The notes under the pieces: generated by a model
Database searches by the model: none
The model's input: only the letters and a program-made list of their open reading frames with translations
What the model was told of the DNA's origin: nothing
In this document: positions 49,270 to 57,731 of the stretch, in pieces
Layout: the number at the start of each line of letters is the position of its first letter
Numbering within the stretch: the stretch's first letter is position 1
Assembly: GCF_000686885.1 (NCBI RefSeq)
Contig: NZ_KK366032.1
Location: 22,029-86,028, forward strand
Origin: Flavobacterium sasangense DSM 21067
Lineage (GTDB): Bacteria > Bacteroidota > Bacteroidia > Flavobacteriales > Flavobacteriaceae
DNA length: 64,000 bases
Reading direction: 5' to 3'
Made by a program: the position numbers and the translations under genes

Positions 49270-49674
49270 TTACTTCCAATTAAAAACAATCTCTTTTTTA
49301 ATATCTGGATGTAAACTATAAAAAACAGGACAAGTTATTGCCGTTCTTTCTAAGATAGTCTTTGTTTTTTCGTCGGGATAAATGGAGAAATGGAAAGTTA
49401 CGTGAATTTCTGTGATTCTTCTTGGTTCAGTTCCCATGATTTTGGTTACTTCTGCTGTGGAACCTGAAAAATCTACATCTAAATCGCGTGCTTTGATTCC
49501 CATAACGGTGAACATGCAACTTGCTAATCCGTTGGCTACGGTGTCGGTTGGAGAAAACGCTTCTCCTTTTCCGTTGTTGTCTAGCGGTGCATCTGAAATA
49601 ATTTCAGAACCCGATTGTAAATGTATCGAAGAGGTGCGTAAATCACCTAAGTAAGTCACTTTTGAAGTTGCCAT
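49270..49674 (-). CDS. OsmC family peroxide-reductase-like protein
   Basis: 134 residues. The OsmC/Ohr fold carries the two characteristic cysteines: C53 in NGLASCMFTVMG and C115 in TAITCPVFYSLHPD. Members reduce organic peroxides or act in redox defence; the substrate here is unproven. Its start overlaps the stop of the LysM/PBP1-like gene by one base, suggesting coupling. Confidence 0.92.
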   Translation of the reverse strand: MATSKVTYLGDLRTSSIHLQSGSEIISDAPLDNNGKGEAFSPTDTVANGLASCMFTVMGIKARDLDVDFSGSTAEVTKIMGTEPRRITEIHVTFHFSIYPDEKTKTILERTAITCPVFYSLHPDIKKEIVFNWK

Positions 49675-51560
49675 TATTGTGCTTGTTTAATCGTTAAATC
49701 GCTGTCGTAATACAATAAATATGTTGCGTTGTTTGAAATTAATCCGTTACTAGAATTGTAATCAAAAGCGTTTTCAATATATTCTGTTTTGGTTGTTGCT
49801 GCAGATTTTACAAAACCTTCTGGTTGGCAAATACGCAACATCGCATCAAACGTAACATCAAAACCTTTTTTAGCTGCAGCGTTTGGATAAATATTGTTGA
49901 TTTTTTTGAATTGTTTCTCAAAAATCTTCTCTTCTGGAGTTGAAGCTACTTTAGTTGCTGATGGAAATAACATTTTTAAATCAGCTAAGTTTTTCATTGG
50001 AATCTCTTCAAAATTCAACGCGTCATACAATTCGAATACGGCTAATTGAATATCGTATTCTTTTTGTAATCCTTTTAAAATATTGGTAATACTTAAAATG
50101 GTACTTGCTTTTTCAATTTCCATTAATACAAAATTCTTTTGTCCTTTTACCAATTGTGTTTTCAAAAGTGCCACATCTAAAGCGCCTTTATCATTAAAAG
50201 CTGCATGTTTTACTTCTGGATGATTTGCCGTTATAAAATCTTTCGAAGTTGTTTTTTTAGCACTAATAATCGCTATCACATTACCGTTTTTCGATTTAAA
50301 ATAATCAAACATGGAAGCTCGTAAAAGATCTTCCGAAGGAACAGTGTAGTATAAATTTGACAATGGCAATCCACGTTCTTTTGAAAGTGGAGAAATTACC
50401 GGTGTATTATATTTTGTTAATAATTGAGCCGTAGTTTCAACTACCGAATTTTGGAAAGGACCAACAACTGCATCAACATTCTCAAAATCATTTTTAGAAA
50501 TGATAGACGCTACGTTAGAAGAATATTTAGTACTTTCTACATCATAAACCTTAACATTTATAGGCAATCCCAACACTTTAGCCGAATCGACAGCCATAAG
50601 CGCTCCTGCGTAAAAATCTAGAGTAAGATTTAAGAATTTATTCGTTTTTAATTGCTCTGTCTTGGTTTTAACCGAATCTGTTTCAATTTTATTGATGTTA
50701 AACGGCAATAACAATACTAAGTTTTTTTGTTTAGATTTATCAACAGAAGCGAGTAAATTCAATTTATTTTTAGCTACTAAAACTGAATCTTTTACTTTCG
50801 TAACAACAGTTCCGTTTGAAGGAACTTTTAAAATCATTCCTATTTTCAATCCATCTTGTAAATCAGGATTTAGTGTAATTAAATCGCCTTGTGCAATATC
50901 AAATTTTTTAGAAAGACTGTAAAGCGTTTCTTTTGGTTGCACTTCATAATCAACTAAGGTTACATTCGAAGGCTTTTTAATTTGAACTCCTGGTTTTAAA
51001 ATTAAGGTTTGTCCAATATTTAACCCACTTACAATTTGTGGATTTAACTGTTCTAATTCGGTAACCGTTAAGCCATATCTTGTTGCAATTCCATATTTTG
51101 TTTCTTTTGCTTCTACTAAGTGAGTCGTTGCATTTGAAACTGCTTTAGGCTTTGTAACAAAAGGCGTTGGAACTGATTTTAAATCGGCAGCGGATGGTTT
51201 TGAAACAAAAATTTCTTGTCCTTTCTTCAAGCCGTTTTGAAGTGTGGCTTTATTCCAAGCTTCTAAATCCGAGACTGAAATATTGTATTTTTTTGCGATT
51301 CCGAAAAGCGTTTCTTTTTCGCCTACTACATGTGTAATTGACTTATTAACAGAACCATTTGGAATTAGCAACGTAGTATTTTCTTTAACTCCATTTTTCG
51401 CGTCTGGATTTAATCGGTAAATATCGAAAGGGGTTACCTCGTATTTTTTTGCGATTTGTGTAACGGTTTCTCCTTTAGTCACCACATGCTTAATCTGAGA
51501 CTGAGCCGGTAAACCGAAAAGAAAAATCAAACTGAAAAGAAAAACAACTCTTTTTATCAT
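49674..51560 (-). CDS. Periplasmic protein with four LysM modules and a PBP1-like domain
   Basis: 628 residues. A signal peptide (about 1-21) is followed by four LysM modules at about 23-68, 74-117, 145-190 and 205-250 (e.g. HVVTKGETVTQIAKKYEVTPFDIYRLNP). These bind peptidoglycan. Residues about 280-600 resemble a type 1 periplasmic-binding (amino-acid receptor) domain: LLLPFNINKIE, VVGPFQNSVVETTAQLLTKYNTPVISPLS. The combination suggests an envelope sensor or tether that is not part of a transporter, since no permease is adjacent; the ligand is unknown. It is followed by OsmC. Confidence 0.88.
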   Translation of the reverse strand: MIKRVVFLFSLIFLFGLPAQSQIKHVVTKGETVTQIAKKYEVTPFDIYRLNPDAKNGVKENTTLLIPNGSVNKSITHVVGEKETLFGIAKKYNISVSDLEAWNKATLQNGLKKGQEIFVSKPSAADLKSVPTPFVTKPKAVSNATTHLVEAKETKYGIATRYGLTVTELEQLNPQIVSGLNIGQTLILKPGVQIKKPSNVTLVDYEVQPKETLYSLSKKFDIAQGDLITLNPDLQDGLKIGMILKVPSNGTVVTKVKDSVLVAKNKLNLLASVDKSKQKNLVLLLPFNINKIETDSVKTKTEQLKTNKFLNLTLDFYAGALMAVDSAKVLGLPINVKVYDVESTKYSSNVASIISKNDFENVDAVVGPFQNSVVETTAQLLTKYNTPVISPLSKERGLPLSNLYYTVPSEDLLRASMFDYFKSKNGNVIAIISAKKTTSKDFITANHPEVKHAAFNDKGALDVALLKTQLVKGQKNFVLMEIEKASTILSITNILKGLQKEYDIQLAVFELYDALNFEEIPMKNLADLKMLFPSATKVASTPEEKIFEKQFKKINNIYPNAAAKKGFDVTFDAMLRICQPEGFVKSAATTKTEYIENAFDYNSSNGLISNNATYLLYYDSDLTIKQAQ

Positions 51561-51590
51561 AATCTTAATTTAAAAACAATACTAAACAAA

Positions 51591-51647
51591 AATTTCAATA
51601 GCAATTTCTATCGTAAAAATAGAATAAAAATAATTGCTATTGAAATT
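51591..51647 (-). terminator. 16-base perfect inverted repeat after guaA
   Basis: AATTTCAATAGCAATT (51591-51606) and its exact complement (51632-51647) flank 25 bases. On the minus strand the hairpin starts 26 bases after the guaA stop and ends in a T-rich tract, so it may terminate guaA. The AT-rich stem and long loop make this uncertain. Confidence 0.5.
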
Positions 51648-51673
51648 AATATCTTGAATTTGAAAAATTTATT

Positions 51674-53206
51674 TTATTCCCATTCTATCGTTGCAGGCGG
51701 TTTCGAACTGATGTCATACACCACTCGGTTAACCCCTCTAACGTTATTTATAATTTCATTAGAAATTTTCATTAAAAACTCATACGGTAAATGTACCCAA
51801 TCTGCTGTCATTCCATCTGTTGATTCTACTGCGCGTAAAGCTACTACTTTTTCGTAGGTACGCTCATCGCCCATTACTCCTACGCTATTTACAGGTAACA
51901 AGATGGCCCCTGCTTGCCATACTTTATCGTATAATCCGTGTTCTTTTAATCCATTGATGAAAACTGCATCTACTTCTTGCAAAATAGCCACTTTTTCTGG
52001 AGTAATATCACCTAAAATTCGAATCGCTAATCCTGGTCCTGGGAACGGATGACGACCTAATAATTCTTCGTCGATTCCTAAACTTCTACCTACTCTACGA
52101 ACTTCATCTTTGAATAACATACGCAAAGGTTCTACCACTTGCAATTTCATAAAATCAGGTAATCCACCTACATTATGATGCGATTTAATCGTTGCCGATG
52201 GTCCGCCAGTTGCTGAAACTGATTCAATAACATCTGGATAAATAGTACCTTGACCTAACCATTTTACATCGGTTAATTGGTGTGCTTCATCATCAAAAAC
52301 TTCAATGAACGCTTTTCCAATAGCTTTACGTTTTGCTTCTGGATCATCTAACCCAGCTAACGCATCCAAAAAGCGTGCCGAAGCATCCACTCCTTTTACA
52401 TTTAAACCCATTCCTTTGTACTGATTTAGTACATTTTGGAACTCATTTTTACGTAATAATCCGTTGTTTACGAAAATACAATATAAGTTTTCACCGATTG
52501 CTTTATTCAATAAAACTGCTGCTACAGTTGAATCTACACCACCCGAAAGTCCCAAAACTACTTTATCGTTTCCGATTTTTGCTTTCATTTCGGCAACTAC
52601 TTCCTCTACGAAAGCGTTTGGTGTAAAGTTTTGAGGCACTTTTGCAATTTTCACTAAGAAGTTTTCCAACATTTGTTTTCCATCTGTTGAATGATATACT
52701 TCTGGGTGAAATTGAATTGCGTAAGTTGTTTCACCTTCAATTTTATAGGCTGCGTTTTCTACGTCTTTTGTGCTGGCAATCATTACACCATTCGTTGGTA
52801 ATTTCTTGATAGAATCGGAATGCGACATCCAAACTTGACTGTTTTCAGAAACACCTTCTAAAAACACTTCGTTTTCTTTGATGTAAGACAAATTCGCTCT
52901 TCCGTATTCTCTAGTGTTTGAAGCCGCTACTTCTCCACCTGAAAAATGGGCTAAATATTGTGCTCCGTAACAAACGGCCAATAACGGCATTTTACCTCTA
53001 ATTTGAGATAAATCTGGATGCAATGCTTCTTCAGAACGAACTGAACATGGACTTCCTCCTAAGATTACGGCTTTGTATGATGATAAATCTGCTGGAATTT
53101 TATCGAATGGAAAAATCTCGCAGAAAATGTTTAATTCTCTTACTCTTCGGGCAATTAATTGGGTGTATTGCGAACCGAAATCTAAAATTAATACGTTGTG
53201 TTGCAT
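51674..53206 (-). CDS. guaA: GMP synthase (glutamine-hydrolysing)
   Basis: 510 residues. It aminates XMP to GMP. The N-terminal class I amidotransferase domain has C79 in [10 protein letters not shown] and the His/Glu pair in [11 protein letters not shown]. The ATP pyrophosphatase P-loop is [13 protein letters not shown]. The C-terminal dimerisation domain reads [15 protein letters not shown]. It lies 72 bases after purM with a palindrome and a CAA-rich leader in the gap. Confidence 0.98.
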   Translation of the reverse strand: MQHNVLILDFGSQYTQLIARRVRELNIFCEIFPFDKIPADLSSYKAVILGGSPCSVRSEEALHPDLSQIRGKMPLLAVCYGAQYLAHFSGGEVAASNTREYGRANLSYIKENEVFLEGVSENSQVWMSHSDSIKKLPTNGVMIASTKDVENAAYKIEGETTYAIQFHPEVYHSTDGKQMLENFLVKIAKVPQNFTPNAFVEEVVAEMKAKIGNDKVVLGLSGGVDSTVAAVLLNKAIGENLYCIFVNNGLLRKNEFQNVLNQYKGMGLNVKGVDASARFLDALAGLDDPEAKRKAIGKAFIEVFDDEAHQLTDVKWLGQGTIYPDVIESVSATGGPSATIKSHHNVGGLPDFMKLQVVEPLRMLFKDEVRRVGRSLGIDEELLGRHPFPGPGLAIRILGDITPEKVAILQEVDAVFINGLKEHGLYDKVWQAGAILLPVNSVGVMGDERTYEKVVALRAVESTDGMTADWVHLPYEFLMKISNEIINNVRGVNRVVYDISSKPPATIEWE

Positions 53207-53226
53207 TTTATTGGTGTTGTGTTGTA
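53207..53226 (-). promoter_or_regulatory. CAA-rich leader of guaA
   Basis: Immediately before the ATG the minus strand reads as ACAACACAACACC-type sequence. No -7 box is seen in the gap, so guaA may depend on the purM transcript. Confidence 0.4.
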
Positions 53227-53251
53227 AATTTTAATTTCATTAAAAACAGAA

Positions 53252-53271
53252 AGACAAGTCATGACTTGTCT
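53252..53271. repeat. 20-base perfect palindrome between purM and guaA
   Basis: AGACAAGTCA and TGACTTGTCT are perfectly complementary with no loop. From memory it resembles a dispersed GTAGAGACAAG...-type palindrome of flavobacteria and may be its remnant. Confidence 0.7.
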
Positions 53272-53278
53272 CTACAGA

Positions 53279-54457
53279 TTAATATTCAAATGTTCCGTAT
53301 TCCGATGTAATTGTTAATTTCTTACTATCTGATTTCTCAACTCTTCCAACGATTTGTGCGTCGATGTTGAAGGATTTCGAAATTTCTATAATGTCTTGTG
53401 CTACTTCGGCAGGAACGTAAATTTCCATACGGTGACCACAATTGAAAACTTGGTACATTTCTTTCCAATCCGTTTTAGAATTTTCTTGAATCAGTTTAAA
53501 TAATGGTGGTACTGGAAATAAATTATCTTTAATCACGTGAACGTTATCAACGAAGTGAAGCACCTTTGTTTGCGCACCACCAGAACAATGAACCATTCCG
53601 TGAATTTCATTGGAATTGTATTTTGATAGAATTTTTTTGATAACTGGCGCATACGTTCTCGTTGGAGAGAGCACTAATTTTCCAGCGTCAATTGGGCTAT
53701 TTTCAACTGAATCCGTTAAATTCGTTTGACCTGAATACACTAATTCATTTGGAACTGAAGCATCAAAACTTTCTGGATATTTCTCAGCCAAATATTTCGC
53801 AAAAACATCATGGCGAGCCGAAGTTAAGCCGTTGCTTCCCATTCCGCCATTATACTCTTTTTCGTAGGTAGCTTGACCAAAAGAAGCCAATCCTACAATA
53901 ACATCTCCCGCTTGAATATTAGCATTATCAATAACATCAGCGCGTTTCATACGAGCTGTAACGGTTGAATCTACTATGATTGTACGAACTAAATCGCCCA
54001 CATCTGCAGTTTCTCCACCTGTAGAATGAATCGTAACTCCGTGATTTTTTAACTCTGAAATTAATTCTTCTGTTCCGTTGATGATAGCTGAAATAACTTC
54101 ACCTGGAATTAGATTTTTGTTTCTTCCAATAGTGGATGAAAGTAGAATGTTATCGGTTGCTCCAACACATAATAAATCATCAATATTCATGATTAATGCA
54201 TCTTGAGCAATGCCTTTCCATACAGAAATATCGCCTGTTTCTTTCCAATACATATAGGCTAAGGAAGATTTTGTTCCTGCGCCATCGGCATGCATAATGA
54301 TGCAATATTGGTCGTCGTTTGTTAAATAATCTGGGATGATTTTACAAAATGCTTGTGGAAATAAACCTTTGTCGATGTTTTTGATAGCTTGGTGCACATC
54401 TTCTTTAGAAGCCGAAACTCCTCTTAAATGGTAGCGTTTGCTCGTATCAGAACTCAT
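53279..54457 (-). CDS. purM: Phosphoribosylformylglycinamidine cyclo-ligase (AIR synthase), Bacteroidota-type
   Basis: 392 residues, longer than E. coli PurM. ADGAGTKSSLAYMYWKETGDISVWKGIAQDA and IHSTGGETADVGDLV match the AIR synthase ATP and substrate sites; GSNGLTSARHDVF, YAPVIKK and HCSGGAQTK follow in order. It closes the imidazole ring in purine synthesis. The Bacteroidota form has diverged and some annotations say only AIR synthase related. Cotranscription with guaA is likely. Confidence 0.88.
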   Translation of the reverse strand: MSSDTSKRYHLRGVSASKEDVHQAIKNIDKGLFPQAFCKIIPDYLTNDDQYCIIMHADGAGTKSSLAYMYWKETGDISVWKGIAQDALIMNIDDLLCVGATDNILLSSTIGRNKNLIPGEVISAIINGTEELISELKNHGVTIHSTGGETADVGDLVRTIIVDSTVTARMKRADVIDNANIQAGDVIVGLASFGQATYEKEYNGGMGSNGLTSARHDVFAKYLAEKYPESFDASVPNELVYSGQTNLTDSVENSPIDAGKLVLSPTRTYAPVIKKILSKYNSNEIHGMVHCSGGAQTKVLHFVDNVHVIKDNLFPVPPLFKLIQENSKTDWKEMYQVFNCGHRMEIYVPAEVAQDIIEISKSFNIDAQIVGRVEKSDSKKLTITSEYGTFEY

Positions 54458-54491
54458 GAATGTAGTGTGTTGTTGTTGTGGCGCAAAGATA
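54458..54491 (-). promoter_or_regulatory. purM -7 box and CAA-rich leader
   Basis: TATCTTTG (54491-54484, minus) is followed by a leader rich in CAACAAC up to the ATG. TTC lies 20 bases upstream of the box in place of TTG. Confidence 0.5.
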
Positions 54492-54532
54492 GTTCTAAAA
54501 TTTAGAATTTAGAAGTATGAATTTAGAATTTG

Positions 54533-54979
54533 TTAAATTTTTATAACATGAACACTTTCAACCAATTCTGACGTATTATTTGGAAACAAAATATTCTCAA
54601 TTTTAAAAGTTGTAAAACATTCTCCTTTTTTAGATGAAACATCATAAGTAACATCAATTTCATCCATTTGCAAAGTTGTTTCGTTATTTAGTTTAATTAT
54701 GAACGAATTTCCTGTTGGATTTACAACTGATGGAAATATTTGAATAATATTTGAACTTTCTATAAATTCATACGGAATTGCAATTTCATCTATATCTTGA
54801 ATGGTAATCTGTTGCGAAGTATACATTTCATTTTCAAATACATTTTCTCCTGAAGTTTCATCAATAATCTCAACAAAGAAAGAAGCTGGAGTAGCTTTTT
54901 CACCTTCATTACACTCATCGTTACAACTAACTAATGAAATTGTTAATACTACCAAAAATAAAGTTATTCTGTTTCTCAT
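54533..54979 (-). CDS. Small lipoprotein, possibly distant DUF6452 relative
   Basis: 148 residues. The lipobox ends at C19 (SLVSCNDE), with a second Cys at 23 and a third at 121. TPASFFVEIIDE after the second Cys parallels TPRVVIEFYD in the DUF6452-like protein at 62.2 kb, and the third Cys is at the same position in both. This suggests remote homology, which is an inference. The start overlaps the OmpA1 stop by one base (TAATG), so it belongs to the OmpA array unit. Confidence 0.72.
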   Translation of the reverse strand: MRNRITLFLVVLTISLVSCNDECNEGEKATPASFFVEIIDETSGENVFENEMYTSQQITIQDIDEIAIPYEFIESSNIIQIFPSVVNPTGNSFIIKLNNETTLQMDEIDVTYDVSSKKGECFTTFKIENILFPNNTSELVESVHVIKI

Positions 54980-55800
54980 TATTTTTTACTTAAAATTTCA
55001 ATTTCTACCCTTCGATTTGCTGCTGCTTGTTCAGGAGTTGCTTCTGGAATAGGATAAATCGGTTGCGAAACTCCAAATCCTTTTGTTTTTACTCGATAAT
55101 CTTGAATACCATTATAAACGAGAAAACGCTTAATTTGTTTTGCTCTATCGGTAGACAAATTTCGGTAATCTTTATCAATACAACAAATATGACCTTGAAT
55201 TTCGATTATTAACTCTGGATTATTTTGCATTACAAACAACAAATCGTACAAAGTTCCTTGCGATTCAGGCATTGTTGCGAAAGTATTTTGATAAAAATTG
55301 ATATTTTTTAAAGTTATTTTTGTTCCAACTTTTGCCAATTTTACTTTTTCAGCTAAAGGTGCATCATCTGGAATTATTACTTTTGGTTCGGCTTCTTTTA
55401 TTCCTAAAACCTCATCTTCTTTATCTAAATCTTTCTCTAATAAATAATGAATAATAGCTTTTCTGTTTTCAGCTTTATTAGTGGAAGTGGCACCTTTTTC
55501 GCCAAGAGAAATACTTTTAAAATCGGGTCTAATGTTAACTTTTCCTTTGATTTGATTGAAGATATAACTCACTCTTTTTTGCGATAAAGTATCATTAAAA
55601 CCAGTACTTCCTACCTCATCTGTTGAACCTGTTATGGATAAAATTTTAGACGTTTTATTTTCAGTAATCCATTTTTGAAGTTTGGTAGCTTCTAATTTAT
55701 TCAATTCAAATTTATTATTATCAAAATAAAAAGTTACCTGTTCTTGAGCAAAGTTTGCTTGAAACAAAAAGAAAAATATAATGTAATATAAAAATTTCAT
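54979..55800 (-). CDS. Double-OmpA-domain envelope protein with Cys-Cys motif (copy 1)
   Basis: 273 residues. A signal peptide (1-19) is followed by two OmpA-like domains. The first (about 22-120) keeps the Asp and Arg used to bind peptidoglycan diaminopimelate (STDEVGSTGFND...KR). The second (about 160-270) has IEIQGHICC in place of the usual GHTD, i.e. the Asp is lost and C206-C207 appear, while R219 in LSTDRA and NRRVEIEIL remain. It should sit in the periplasm near the cell wall. Function beyond wall binding is unknown. It has a -7 box at 55838-55845 and is followed by the lipoprotein gene. Confidence 0.86.
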   Translation of the reverse strand: MKFLYYIIFFFLFQANFAQEQVTFYFDNNKFELNKLEATKLQKWITENKTSKILSITGSTDEVGSTGFNDTLSQKRVSYIFNQIKGKVNIRPDFKSISLGEKGATSTNKAENRKAIIHYLLEKDLDKEDEVLGIKEAEPKVIIPDDAPLAEKVKLAKVGTKITLKNINFYQNTFATMPESQGTLYDLLFVMQNNPELIIEIQGHICCIDKDYRNLSTDRAKQIKRFLVYNGIQDYRVKTKGFGVSQPIYPIPEATPEQAAANRRVEIEILSKK

Positions 55801-55837
55801 GAAACTGATTTTTAAAGGAATAGGACGAAAATTATGC

Positions 55838-55845
55838 CAAAATTA
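55838..55845 (-). promoter_or_regulatory. -7 box of OmpA copy 1
   Basis: TAATTTTG on the minus strand, overlapping the end of copy 2; the -33 element is not clear. Confidence 0.35.
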
Positions 55846-56733
55846 ATTCTCTAAGATAAGAATTTCTACACGACGATTTTCATTTCGTTCCTTTTCATTT
55901 TTTTCTGGAATTTTGTGAATTGGCTGTGTACTTCCGAAACTTTTATATTGTAATCGGGTATCATCGATATCATTTGCTACTAAGTAATTATGAACCGCAA
56001 TAGCTCTTACTAAAGCAATATCTTCTGGATCTTCCCCTAATTGACAACAAATATGTCCTTGAATTTCGATTTTTACCTTTGGATGCGCTACCATAAATTG
56101 TAATAATTCTTCCATTACTGGTAACGATTCTGGAACGAAAATCCCAGAACGATCATAGAAATACAAATTATTCATAACCAATTTGTCTCCCACTTTTGCC
56201 GTTTCATATGGATTTTTGTAAAGTCCTACTGGATCAATTAAATCATCGGTATCAGGAACTTTAATTATTTCGTCATTATCACTTATTTCTGGCTCTCTAG
56301 AAATAATTTGTCCTGTGTAAACTACTGGATCATCATATACTACTTGTTTTTCAACTATTTTAGGCGGCAATACTTTATAAAAAACATCAACTCTTCTGTT
56401 ATAGCGTCTTTCTTTTCTGGTTTGAACTCTTTCGCCGAAACCTTTAATCTTTAAATTTTCACTAAAAAAAATAGATGAATTTACTTTTGTTTTGAGTTGT
56501 TCTTGAACCGTATTAATTCGTTTATAAGCTAAGGTATCATTGTAGTCAAAAGTACCATACCAATCGCAATACCCATTTATTACCAGAATTTCGCGGTTTT
56601 GGTCTTTGTTCAACCAAGACATAAACAATTCGTTTTGCTTTGGGTTAAACGTATCTTGATCAAAATCAAAATAAAAACTCGCCTTTTCTTGTGCTGAAAG
56701 TAGTAGTCCAAACAGCAGTAATACGTATTTCAT
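55843..56733 (-). CDS. Double-OmpA-domain envelope protein with Cys-Cys motif (copy 2)
   Basis: 296 residues. Short signal peptide (about 1-14, ending SAQ). Domain 1 (about 17-120) keeps Asp57 in GYCDWYG with an adjacent Cys56, and Asn/Leu/Arg in NDTLAYKR. A Pro/Asp-rich linker (about 122-180) leads to domain 2 (about 182-295), which has GHICC with C229-C230 and again lacks the Asp. EKNERNENRRVEILILE-type ending. Near-identical in design to copy 3. Likely a periplasmic wall-binding protein of unknown purpose. Confidence 0.86.
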   Translation of the reverse strand: MKYVLLLFGLLLSAQEKASFYFDFDQDTFNPKQNELFMSWLNKDQNREILVINGYCDWYGTFDYNDTLAYKRINTVQEQLKTKVNSSIFFSENLKIKGFGERVQTRKERRYNRRVDVFYKVLPPKIVEKQVVYDDPVVYTGQIISREPEISDNDEIIKVPDTDDLIDPVGLYKNPYETAKVGDKLVMNNLYFYDRSGIFVPESLPVMEELLQFMVAHPKVKIEIQGHICCQLGEDPEDIALVRAIAVHNYLVANDIDDTRLQYKSFGSTQPIHKIPEKNEKERNENRRVEILILEN

Positions 56734-56858
56734 TTAGGGTATTTTAATGTAACGAATATAAAAAAATAAAAGTATTAAAAAAACTTATTCAGAAAAAGAA
56801 CTTTTTATTTTACTTAATAAATTAATTTACAACACATTAAAATAAAATTATTTTAAAC

Positions 56859-57632
56859 TTAATTGGCAATGATTTGAATTTCTACTCTCCTATTTTCGTT
56901 TCGCTCGTCTTCGTTATTTTCTGGAATGATGTGAATCGGTTTCGAACTACCAAAACTTTTATAACTCAATCGGTTTTTATTAATTCCATTATTTACCAGA
57001 TAATTATATACTGCTAATGCTCTAACTTTTGCAGTATCTTCTACATCGGTTCCCATTTGACAACAAATATGCCCTTGAATTTCTATTTTTAAATTTGGAT
57101 TAGCCAACATGATTTTCAATAATTCCTCTAAAATAGGACGCGATTCAGGAACAAAAATTCCGGAACGATTGTAGAAATGTAAATTCTTTAGAATTAATTT
57201 ATCACCTACTTTTGCTGTTGACACTTGTTGCGATAAATTTTTCTTATCGTCTTTTGGAAGCGTCTTTTCTGTTTCTAATTCTTCATAGAAAATCTCTACT
57301 TTTCGATTCAGTTTCAAATCGGAGTTTTGTGTGAAATTTTCTCCTTTGCTTTCAATTTCAATTTGATTTTGGTTGGTAACTTTTTCAATAATATGGTACA
57401 CGTAATTAGCTCTGTTGAGCGCTAAAGTATCATTATAACCATTAGTTGCTCGGTAATCGCAAAAGCCAATTATTTTGATGAATTTCAAATCTTTATTTTT
57501 AAGAAAAACATCTAAACGATTTAATTCTTTTTGAGTTAACTGATGTGAATCGGTATCAAAATACACCGTAAATTTAGTTTGAGAAAATGCTACTGTAGAA
57601 AGCAGAAAAAAGCAAAGTAAAAATCGAATCAT
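56859..57632 (-). CDS. Double-OmpA-domain envelope protein with Cys-Cys motif (copy 3)
   Basis: 257 residues from the ATG at 57632 (signal peptide MIRFLLCFFLLSTVAFSQ); a reading to 57704 adds unconserved residues. Domain 1 (about 20-118) has D59 in GFCDYRA with C58. Domain 2 (about 142-257) has GHICC with C190-C191. FYNRSGIFVPESRPILEELL is shared almost word for word with copy 2. First gene of the array, after the rocD terminator. Substrate or partner unknown. Confidence 0.86.
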   Translation of the reverse strand: MIRFLLCFFLLSTVAFSQTKFTVYFDTDSHQLTQKELNRLDVFLKNKDLKFIKIIGFCDYRATNGYNDTLALNRANYVYHIIEKVTNQNQIEIESKGENFTQNSDLKLNRKVEIFYEELETEKTLPKDDKKNLSQQVSTAKVGDKLILKNLHFYNRSGIFVPESRPILEELLKIMLANPNLKIEIQGHICCQMGTDVEDTAKVRALAVYNYLVNNGINKNRLSYKSFGSSKPIHIIPENNEDERNENRRVEIQIIAN

Positions 57633-57685
57633 AACTGTTATTTTTAATATAAAACGCATAAAGTAACAAATAAGTATGTAAAAAT

Positions 57686-57715
57686 AAAAAATCCCGACTT
57701 TCATCAGGATTTATA
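57686..57715 (-). terminator. rocD terminator
   Basis: AAATCCCGA (57689-57697) pairs with TCAGGATTT (57704-57712), with one G.U pair in minus-strand RNA, 20 bases after the rocD stop; a T run follows on that strand. Confidence 0.82.
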
Positions 57716-57731
57716 TTTACTAAGCAATTAT

